From: CAZAGD01 sp049699975
GTDB lineage: Bacteria; Desulfobacterota; SM23-61
DNA length: 9,388 nt
NCBI GenBank assembly: GCA_049699975.1
Contig: JBNAWB010000141.1
Span: 1-9,388 of the forward strand
Direction: 5' to 3'
In this document: positions 4,465 through 9,388 of the stretch, in pieces
Layout: each line of letters begins with the position of its first letter
How positions within the stretch are numbered: position 1 is the stretch's first letter
Translations under genes and position numbers: made by a program
Notes under the pieces: model-generated
What the model was told of the DNA's origin: nothing
Database searches by the model: none
Seen by the model: only the letters and a program-made list of their open reading frames with translations

Positions 4465-6222
4465 TTATTTAGGCGCACATTTCATAACGACGCTATGAGG
4501 AAGAATTCTTTGCCCTTGGTAACAATCTTCCCTTTTTTGCACAACTTCATAAATAATTCCGAAGCGATTGAAACGGAGAGTATTACTGGAAAGGAAATGT
4601 CCAAAATAAAAATGAAGAGGATTGAGTTGGCTTTCAACAGCCAATTTTTGTAAACGTTTATTGTAGAGATTGGTAATGCTTAGGTTATATGAATAATAAA
4701 CGTATCCGATCAGGAAATTATTCAAAATCATGATTAAAAGAATCAAATGTCCGATAAAGCGGACGAATTTCTTCTTGAGGCTGTAGGCGAGCAGTACGCT
4801 AATTATGGGAAAAAGCCACATTTGGGGAATAAACCTGGCCAAAGAGGATGCTGGATTAATTAAGCATGTGGTCAAAAGTAAAGCCAGACAAAAAAGACCG
4901 AGATAGATATTAGTTAAAAACCCTTGCTCAGCGCTATGTTCTTTGGAAATTGAGATGAAATTTTTAGTTCTTTTCTTTTTTAATTCAGCATGGAGGCTAA
5001 ATAGAGCCAAAATAATAATCAAGAAGGAAAACAAAATAGCGCCGCTAAATAGGGGACCAAATCCTCCTTGTTTGGCATTGGTGTCGGTAAAAGCATTTAG
5101 CTCTTCCTTGGAAATTGTGAAGGGTATCTTCAAGTAGGCGCGTTTTTCAGGTCCCCGAACGTTATCAGACTTGGAAAAGATAGAATAAAAAAGTAAAGTG
5201 AAAGAATTCTTGCCGATGAAATTAGCTGGAAACTGGGGAAAAGTGTAGTCAGATCGGTCTGTGCCTAAGGCGGGATAGAAAGGATTACCTTTGTAGAGTG
5301 TATTAGTAACATAAGGATTGAATCCGATCAAAACAAAACCAAGAAAAAAAGAGAGCAAAATCCAAATCAAGGTTTTGCGTAATTGCTCAAGTCTTGATGT
5401 AGCCCACAAAATCCCTATAAAGCCTATAATGATCAATCCCGCGTAGATGCCAGCGGTCAGTTTGATATTAATCAGAACTATGGTCGCCATCCCTAATAAA
5501 TAATAATAAAACCTTTTTGATTCTCGAAAGATAAAAGCTAAAGCAACAATAAAAATAACCATTAAGGACATTAACTGGCCGTCAAGGTAAAAACTAAGGG
5601 ACTGATAAATGGAAACCGGATTAAAGGCTACAAGGAAGCTGATGATGAATGCTTGAAGCCGGGGAAACCTTAGAACTCGGCGAAGAAAGGACAGAGTTGT
5701 CAAAAAGGAGGCCATCATTAACCAGAGGTGAAAAAGTTTACCTGCTTCAATATCTTTAGTTGCGGCAAATAAAATGGTGACATAAAACCAAACTCCCTTG
5801 GAATAGTGATTTAGCCAACGATGCATGTTATTACAATCTGAACTGGTCAATTGTTCATAGAAGGGGTTCCATCCGCGGTATAGTTGAATAATCGCTTCTT
5901 GATGATAAGCTTGGCCGTCATAGGAAAGATCGAAAAAATTTCTGCTAATTATCAGGCTGATAAAGAAAGAGGAAACTAAAAAAATTAAAGCTTTTAAGAA
6001 AAGAGAAAATCTATTCCGATGATGAAGTAGGGATAAAAAAATAAGGTAGAAAATGGTCACCCCTGAGGCTAAGAAAAAATGTTTAGAATTAATAGGGACT
6101 CTCCAAATAAAAGCTATAGAGCTAACAAATAAAGAAATGAACAAAAAGAAGACGATACTTGATCCCCAAAGACAAAGAGAGTCTGCTATTTCACCATTCT
6201 TTAAAGGTTCTCTTCTATTCAC
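4465..6222 (-). CDS. polytopic membrane protein, probable GT-C-type glycosyltransferase
   Basis: The product is 585 aa with about ten or more hydrophobic helices, starting near residues 20-40, 48-66 and 76-93. The first long extracytoplasmic loop, about residues 95-150, has a conspicuous DLSYDGQAYHQEAI with D102. GT-C glycosyltransferases carry an acidic catalytic residue in this loop, and SYDGQAYHQ recurs in bacterial membrane proteins of polysaccharide loci. Other loops include FNPYVTNTLYKGNPFYPALG and DTNAKQGGFGPLFSG, which look like external substrate loops. The likely role is transfer of a sugar from a polyprenyl-phosphate donor on the outer face of the cytoplasmic membrane, but neither donor nor acceptor can be read. 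The start ATG has only a weak site (AAGTGA). It lies 88 bp after the glycosyltransferase gene and is probably cotranscribed with it. A flippase or polymerase role is a possible alternative. Confidence 0.75.
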   Translation of the reverse strand: MNRREPLKNGEIADSLCLWGSSIVFFLFISLFVSSIAFIWRVPINSKHFFLASGVTIFYLIFLSLLHHRNRFSLFLKALIFLVSSFFISLIISRNFFDLSYDGQAYHQEAIIQLYRGWNPFYEQLTSSDCNNMHRWLNHYSKGVWFYVTILFAATKDIEAGKLFHLWLMMASFLTTLSFLRRVLRFPRLQAFIISFLVAFNPVSIYQSLSFYLDGQLMSLMVIFIVALAFIFRESKRFYYYLLGMATIVLINIKLTAGIYAGLIIIGFIGILWATSRLEQLRKTLIWILLSFFLGFVLIGFNPYVTNTLYKGNPFYPALGTDRSDYTFPQFPANFIGKNSFTLLFYSIFSKSDNVRGPEKRAYLKIPFTISKEELNAFTDTNAKQGGFGPLFSGAILFSFLIIILALFSLHAELKKKRTKNFISISKEHSAEQGFLTNIYLGLFCLALLLTTCLINPASSLARFIPQMWLFPIISVLLAYSLKKKFVRFIGHLILLIMILNNFLIGYVYYSYNLSITNLYNKRLQKLAVESQLNPLHFYFGHFLSSNTLRFNRFGIIYEVVQKREDCYQGQRILPHSVVMKCAPK

Positions 6223-6301
6223 TTTTTACATTTCCAGTAAAAACTATTTCAGTTACACCATACCTTTTTAAATTTTGGTTGGGGATAAAGAAGAAAAATT
6301 T

Positions 6302-6317
6302 AAAATAATATTATTTT
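6302..6317. repeat. 16-bp AT-only palindrome over the stop codon of the glycosyltransferase gene
   Basis: AAAATAATATTATTTT is a perfect palindrome that includes the TAA stop at 6311-6313. It is too AT-rich to be a convincing intrinsic terminator and probably does not stop readthrough into the next gene. Confidence 0.4.
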
Positions 6318-7834
6318 TCAATAATTTTTAAATATTCATAATCAATCTTACCTGCCTTCTGGTCTCTAAAAAAGAAGTTTTGCAAATGCGGTAAAGAAGG
6401 GATTCTTTTAGCATCTGCAGCGTATATCCTTTCTTGGGTCGTAAAAACTTTCTTGGGAGCTTGCCTGGTGATCCAGGTTCCTTGTTGCCAACAAGTCAGA
6501 AAAGCATAGGGCATTATCCATTGACAGGCAAAAATCCAAAAGAATTCGTAAGCTATTACCCAAGCAAAGTCAGAATCCCGTTCATTTTTATAGTAAATGG
6601 CCGCCATCGGTAAACTCATAATGCCAATCATAATCAAATACCGGAAAAGCCAAAAGGGATTAGTTAAGAGTAGGTAATAGCTATGGATGATCAAAAAGTA
6701 AGGGATTACCAGAGTTGAGGCGATTATAATTGAGTTAATCCGAAAACCCCAAAGGTAATCAGACCGAAAGGGTTTGAAAAGAAATGAAAGGAGTACCCAA
6801 GTTTCCCGAATATTGCTCCGGGCCCAACGCAAGAACATCTTTACCATTCCCTGGTAAGTAGCGGGCATTTTGGCCCAGACTATGGCTGTCGATTGAAAGA
6901 AAGAATGGTATCCTTGAGCGCAGATCAAGTTCGTCATAGATCGATCCTCTCCTGTAAGGCAAGGGATGCCCAAAAAAGTCTGATTTAACCATTTCTTTAG
7001 GACTGGCTTAACTGCACAGGCTCGATATATAGATAAGGCTCCCGGAGTGGTTAAGAGTCCGCGAATTTGACTTTGATAAGCTCGGGAAAAGGTAAAGGAA
7101 AGAACAAAAGACACTTTCAAGAAGCGGGTGAACAAACTATCGTTTCGATTAAGGACTTTAACATTTCCGGCTACTAATCCGATCCGTCTGTCCCGAACAA
7201 GTGGAGCAACTCCATTTCGTAAAGCATCTGGCTCGATAATACTGTCTGAGTCGACCGTGACCCAAACCTCGCCGCTGGCCTTTTGAAACCCTGTATACAG
7301 GGCATGACGTTTTCCCTTATTAAAAGGGTGACGAATATTGATAACCTTAATGGGGGCTTCAGAAGCTGCGGCACAGATATGCTCCCAAGTATCATCTGAG
7401 CTTCCATCATCTACGACGATGACCTGGAGTTTGTCCCGAGGGTAATCACTGTTCGTCACAGATAAAATTGCTTTGCGGACAAGAGATCCCTCGTTATATG
7501 CTGGGATGACGACGGAAACTGTTGGCAATTCTGAATTAACAACTGGAGGCATGGGTCGGTATTCAAGCCAGAGGCATATTCTCCAAATCATTGCGGCATA
7601 ATGAATGATTCCATAGATAGTTAATGACCAGTACCATATATTCCCTAACGGAACATCGGGAATCACGCGAAAGATTTCCGGAATAATTCCGGTCCAAAAT
7701 GCCGCCAGCAGAAGTGACCCCGTCCCTAAAAGGATCATTCCCTTTGCATATTTTTCCCATCCTTGGGGGATTTGACTTAGGGGAATTTCAGGATAAGCCG
7801 ATTTTGTTTTCTTAAAAGATACCGCGAAAACCAT
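6311..7834 (-). CDS. processive family-2 glycosyltransferase (NodC/HasA/chitin-synthase-like)
   Basis: The product is 507 aa. The start is ATG at 7834, preceded by GAGAGGAGG and seven bases; an in-frame ATG eight codons upstream would place this site inside the coding region. Two membrane segments (about 33-50 and 66-90) precede a GT-A domain with VVIPAYNE (108-115), DDGSSDDT (142-149), the DxD motif DSDS (195-198), TPGAL (263-267) and GEDR (295-298). MFLRW (333-337) stands where QxxRW is expected; the Arg-Trp pair is kept but Gln is Met. C-terminal helices at about 366-392, 396-416 and 424-448 would form the export channel. Relatives polymerise UDP-sugars such as N-acetylglucosamine and secrete the chain. 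The exact sugar cannot be read. It belongs with the flanking membrane-protein genes, after a gap of 177 bp from the 99-aa gene. Confidence 0.88.
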   Translation of the reverse strand: MVFAVSFKKTKSAYPEIPLSQIPQGWEKYAKGMILLGTGSLLLAAFWTGIIPEIFRVIPDVPLGNIWYWSLTIYGIIHYAAMIWRICLWLEYRPMPPVVNSELPTVSVVIPAYNEGSLVRKAILSVTNSDYPRDKLQVIVVDDGSSDDTWEHICAAASEAPIKVINIRHPFNKGKRHALYTGFQKASGEVWVTVDSDSIIEPDALRNGVAPLVRDRRIGLVAGNVKVLNRNDSLFTRFLKVSFVLSFTFSRAYQSQIRGLLTTPGALSIYRACAVKPVLKKWLNQTFLGIPCLTGEDRSMTNLICAQGYHSFFQSTAIVWAKMPATYQGMVKMFLRWARSNIRETWVLLSFLFKPFRSDYLWGFRINSIIIASTLVIPYFLIIHSYYLLLTNPFWLFRYLIMIGIMSLPMAAIYYKNERDSDFAWVIAYEFFWIFACQWIMPYAFLTCWQQGTWITRQAPKKVFTTQERIYAADAKRIPSLPHLQNFFFRDQKAGKIDYEYLKIIEK

Positions 7835-8011
7835 GATTAATCCTCCTCTCGAAACCATATGAAAAAAATAATTATTGCGGCTTATATTTCTGGGAAGGAG
7901 TTGATAAAAACTCCAAATATTCCAAAGAAATAGAAACAGCCGCAGCTTAAATTGGATCAGCTTATTGGGGATAGGAGTTATAAAATTTTTAGTTAAGTTA
8001 GAGGAGGATTT
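7835..8011. other. intergenic gap with one hairpin
   Basis: I see no gene in these 177 bases. GGAGTT and AACTCC near 7900-7920 can form a 6-bp hairpin with a 6-base loop but lack a following T run. The ribosome binding site of the glycosyltransferase gene lies at the left end. Confidence 0.4.
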
Positions 8012-8311
8012 TTAACAACGGAGAACTAAATTAATGGGGACTGGGGAGACAAAGATAATCACATAGTGAATTACGCCAGGGAGAGAAGATATTTTACCTA
8101 GCTGAATTGACTGCTTTGAGTCTATGAAAGCCTGGATTTTCTTCTCAAATAAATTTAGGAGGGCATTCTCTTGTTCCTCAGAAAAATGTTTTCGACCTAA
8201 TAAATCTAATTCCGAATAGAACGTATAATAAAAGTAGACTATATTCCAGGGAATGAGCAAGGCAATGATGAGCAGAATAATAGCTAATTTACGGTGGTGA
8301 TTCAATTGCAT
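8012..8311 (-). CDS. small membrane protein of unknown function
   Basis: The product is 99 aa. Residues about 8-30 (LAIILLIIALLIPWNIVYFYY) form a membrane segment after a basic N-terminus. A charged middle (HFSEEQENALLNLFEKK) probably lies outside the membrane, and a second hydrophobic stretch (about 78-97) ends the protein. No known family is recognised. The ribosome site AAAAAAGGG touches the ATG, which is too close; TTG two codons later (8305) has a better six-base spacing and may be the real start. A strong promoter lies 63 bp upstream at 8374-8402. It is the first gene of the minus-strand set that includes the glycosyltransferase and the GT-C-like protein, so it may be an accessory subunit of polysaccharide export. 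Confidence 0.65.
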   Translation of the reverse strand: MQLNHHRKLAIILLIIALLIPWNIVYFYYTFYSELDLLGRKHFSEEQENALLNLFEKKIQAFIDSKQSIQLGKISSLPGVIHYVIIFVSPVPINLVLRC

Positions 8312-8373
8312 CCCTTTTTTAGTTTCTCAATCCATTAATTTTCTATTAGGTTTAACATTTCTGATGCCCAAAA

Positions 8374-8402
8374 AATATAAGCCGTATCTTTTGGCATGTC
8401 AA
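8374..8402 (-). promoter_or_regulatory. sigma-70-type promoter of the glycan gene set
   Basis: On the minus strand, TTGACA (8397-8402), 17 bases, then TATATT (8374-8379, five of six matches). Transcription would start near 8367, giving a leader of about 56 bases before the 99-aa gene. It could drive the whole set down to 4465. Confidence 0.75.
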
Positions 8403-8410
8403 GTTTGTAA

Positions 8411-8430
8411 TCCCGCACTGAAAAGCGGGA
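8411..8430. repeat. short GC-rich hairpin
   Basis: TCCCGC (8411-8416) and GCGGGA (8425-8430) form a 6-bp stem around an 8-base loop. Neither strand has a T run after the stem, so it is not a typical intrinsic terminator. It lies between two divergent promoters and may be a repeat fragment. Confidence 0.4.
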
Positions 8431-8466
8431 GACTTAATTAATATCTAATTATATTTTCCCCCTCAC

Positions 8467-8497
8467 CTTTCCCTCTCCCCGCTGGGGAGAGGGAAAG
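8467..8497. repeat. perfect 14-bp inverted repeat, REP/MITE-like
   Basis: CTTTCCCTCTCCCC (8467-8480), a GCT loop, and GGGGAGAGGGAAAG (8484-8497) form a perfect stem. Similar CCCTCTCCCC...GGGGAGAGGG hairpins are scattered in intergenic regions of many bacterial genomes. It lies between the divergent promoters at 8374-8402 and 8529-8557 and may insulate them. No T run follows on either strand. Confidence 0.7.
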
Positions 8498-8528
8498 AGT
8501 AATGGATTACTGAAGCTTAAGTTTTTTC

Positions 8529-8557
8529 TTGACTATTTTTCCAATAGGAAATATAAT
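8529..8557 (+). promoter_or_regulatory. sigma-70-type promoter of the 102-aa gene
   Basis: TTGACT (8529-8534), 17 bases, then a perfect TATAAT (8552-8557). Transcription would start near 8564, inside the operator candidate, giving a leader of about 110 bases that includes a hairpin ATTAGC/GCTAAT at 8629-8646 ahead of the ribosome site. Confidence 0.85.
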
Positions 8558-8575
8558 TCATGATAATTTTATCAT
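8556..8575. promoter_or_regulatory. operator candidate at the start point of the 102-aa gene
   Basis: ATGATAA-TT-TTATCAT (8560-8575) is an inverted repeat overlapping the predicted start point. ATTCATGATAATTT (8556-8569) is identical over 14 bases to 9253-9266 near the promoter of the 44-aa gene. A shared repressor is likely. The sequence resembles but does not match the spacing of a Fur box. Confidence 0.65.
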
Positions 8576-8675
8576 TATTTTTAATAAATCATTGGTGGCC
8601 CCAGTTTGCTAAGAATATTAAAGAAGAAATTAGCCTATAAGCTAATATCCCCAAAAATGCCCAAGGAGGAGAAAA

Positions 8676-8984
8676 ATGTTTTGGGGTAAAAAAAAGAATG
8701 GCCTTTTGCCGCCTAAAAGTATTCCAGACTGCGTAGGACGATACTTGGTAGTAAATTTGGGCCAGAACCCAGATTGGGTTTGGAATCTCAAGGCGGTGCT
8801 CCGTTCCAAAGGGGAAGATAAAGATTCTTTTGAGGTGCGCGTTTTTGATCCTATCAAAGTTCCCGGAAAAGGAATTAAAATCCGTGATTACAATACTCTT
8901 GATGACCATCCCGAGCTAATCCTTTATGAAGGTTGGTTCAACAAGCGTACCGGTGAAGTAAAAATCGAAGCTAAAGGCAAATAA
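8676..8984 (+). CDS. 102-aa conserved-looking protein of unknown function
   Basis: MFWGKKKNGLLPPKSIPD is followed by GRYLVVNLGQNPDWVWNLKA and a mixed charged domain ending in VKIEAKGK. There is no signal peptide or membrane segment, so the protein is probably cytoplasmic. Tryptophan-rich NPDWVWNLK and the balance of beta-type and charged stretches suggest a small compact fold. I do not recognise a named family. The start is certain: AAGGAGG stands six bases ahead. The promoter at 8529-8557 and operator at 8556-8575 give it its own regulation. It faces the 44-aa membrane-protein gene (convergent, 85-bp gap), whose promoter carries the same operator sequence, so the two products probably act in one response. 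Confidence 0.8.
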   Translation: MFWGKKKNGLLPPKSIPDCVGRYLVVNLGQNPDWVWNLKAVLRSKGEDKDSFEVRVFDPIKVPGKGIKIRDYNTLDDHPELILYEGWFNKRTGEVKIEAKGK

Positions 8985-9069
8985 AATTATCTCTTAAGCT
9001 TTTTAAAAGAAAATCGTAACTCTAAGGAAAGCAAAGGAGTCCTTTCTTCCCTTTGGGGGAGGGGGATTG
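8985..9069. other. gap between convergent genes
   Basis: AAAGGA-G-TCCTTT with a following TCTTCCCTTT near 9032-9050 may serve as a weak terminator for the 102-aa gene. No strong hairpin with a T run is seen. Confidence 0.3.
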
Positions 9070-9204
9070 CTATTCCTTATTTTTGCCCGCTTTGGGCGAA
9101 CGTTTAAATTTCCTGAAGATTAAGTCGTGAGCGGCTACTAAAAAAATTACCCCGATACAGGCCAGCAAGCCGACAATTTTTACGCTCCATGATAATTCTT
9201 CCAT
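9070..9204 (-). CDS. 44-aa single-pass membrane protein
   Basis: The frame starts at ATG 9204 with AGGGAG six bases ahead and ends at TAG. The product MEELSWSVKIVGLLACIGV... has a short acidic N-terminus, one membrane helix (about residues 8-25, IVGLLACIGVIFLVAA) and a basic tail (FRKFKRSPKAGKNK) that would face the cytoplasm. The good ribosome site, clear membrane topology and own promoter at 9277-9305 support it as a real small gene. No family is recognised. It shares an operator sequence with the convergent 102-aa gene and may be a small membrane partner or sensor. Confidence 0.7.
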   Translation of the reverse strand: MEELSWSVKIVGLLACIGVIFLVAAHDLIFRKFKRSPKAGKNKE

Positions 9205-9234
9205 TTGGTTCTCCCTTCTTGTTTTAGATAGATA

Positions 9235-9282
9235 AAATTATCATGAATAATTATTCATGATAATTTAGTCATGATAAAATTA
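9235..9282. promoter_or_regulatory. operator cluster: 32-bp perfect palindrome plus a further half-site
   Basis: 9235-9266 is a perfect 32-bp palindrome made of two facing copies of ATTCATGATAATTT. A third partial copy, TCATGATAAAATTA (9269-9282), overlaps the -10 element. The same 14-mer occurs at the promoter of the 102-aa gene (8556-8569). The cluster lies just downstream of the predicted start point of the 44-aa gene, where a bound repressor would block transcription. Confidence 0.7.
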
Positions 9283-9305
9283 GCAGACAATCATTTTTCT
9301 GTCAA
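9277..9305 (-). promoter_or_regulatory. promoter of the 44-aa gene
   Basis: On the minus strand, TTGACA (9300-9305), 17 bases, then TAATTT (9277-9282). The -35 element is perfect; the -10 element is weak (three of six) and lies within an operator-like copy, so activity may be low or regulated. The leader to 9204 would be about 65 bases. Confidence 0.6.
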
Positions 9306-9388
9306 TATTTTTTTGCCCTGACCGTCTAACAGTTTTAATATTTCTCGCCAGCAGGAAACAGGCGGGAGGGGGAGAGGCGAAATTAAAA
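9306..9388. other. right edge, no gene seen
   Basis: There is no open frame with a ribosome site. TTTCTCGCC (9341-9349) and GGCGAAA (9376-9382) can pair imperfectly around a purine-rich GGCGGGAGGGGGAGAGG stretch. This may be another intergenic repeat, cut by the window edge. Confidence 0.3.

Noticed and set aside
8411..8430. Intrinsic terminator
   Set aside because: The stem TCCCGC/GCGGGA is not followed by a T run on either strand.
8556..8578. Fur box at the 102-aa gene promoter
   Set aside because: TGATAA and TTATCA are present, but with 2-bp spacing instead of the 3 bp of the Fur consensus, and the matching 14-mer at 9253-9266 extends in a different pattern. An unknown regulator is safer.
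8589..8909. 106-aa minus-strand open frame
   Set aside because: It is antisense to the 102-aa gene, which has a strong promoter and ribosome site; the antisense frame has neither.

Overview
The window looks like an accessory region of a bacterial chromosome. Genes use strong Shine-Dalgarno sites (AGGAGG, GAGAGGAGG), and several promoters match the sigma-70 pattern closely (TTGACA or TTGACT, 17-bp spacer, TATAAT-like). The base composition is moderately AT-rich. No rRNA, tRNA or housekeeping gene is present to fix the lineage. The mixture of an IS110-type remnant, a group II intron fragment, an IS1-type element, PIN toxin debris and REP-like repeats is typical of uncultured anaerobic or sediment bacteria (Desulfobacterota-, Nitrospirota- or Chloroflexota-like), but that placement is only a guess.

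Layout, left to right. (1) 1-637, minus: N-terminal part of an AAA_14/DUF4143-type ATPase, cut by the window edge, with a clear promoter and a perfect palindrome between the -10 element and the start codon. (2) About 730-1420: IS110-family transposase relic with one frameshift and a lost C-terminal half, preceded by a structured non-coding leader. (3) 1604-1984, minus: scar of a PIN toxin/antitoxin locus, in which a toxin N-terminus is joined directly to a small antitoxin-like gene, with a near-identical repeat on either side. (4) 2010-about 2475, plus: 5' part of a group II intron, with an EBS1 complementary to the 7 bases upstream of the intron. (5) 2478-2584: REP-like GGGACGGTTC/GAACCGTCCC repeats. 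(6) 2621-3151, minus: exported protein of unknown function. (7) 3197-4399: a complete IS1-type insertion sequence with 29-bp perfect terminal repeats, an 8-bp target duplication and an A-AAA-AAC frameshift site between its two reading frames. (8) 4465-8311, minus: a probable surface-glycan gene set made of a polytopic GT-C-like membrane protein, a processive family-2 glycosyltransferase and a small membrane protein, with a good promoter at 8374-8402. (9) 8529-9305: a convergent pair of unrecognised small genes, a 102-aa soluble protein on the plus strand and a 44-aa membrane protein on the minus strand. Each is driven from its outer side by a promoter overlapping the same ATTCATGATAATTT operator sequence.

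How the parts work together: the minus-strand genes from 8311 down to 4465, and perhaps 2621-3151, probably build and export a polysaccharide at the cell envelope. The IS1-type insertion now separates the exported-protein gene from the rest of that set and may change its expression. Most of 700-2600 is decayed mobile and toxin-antitoxin DNA. The most promising undescribed signal is the convergent gene pair at 8529-9305, where two unfamiliar small proteins appear to be controlled by one regulator.
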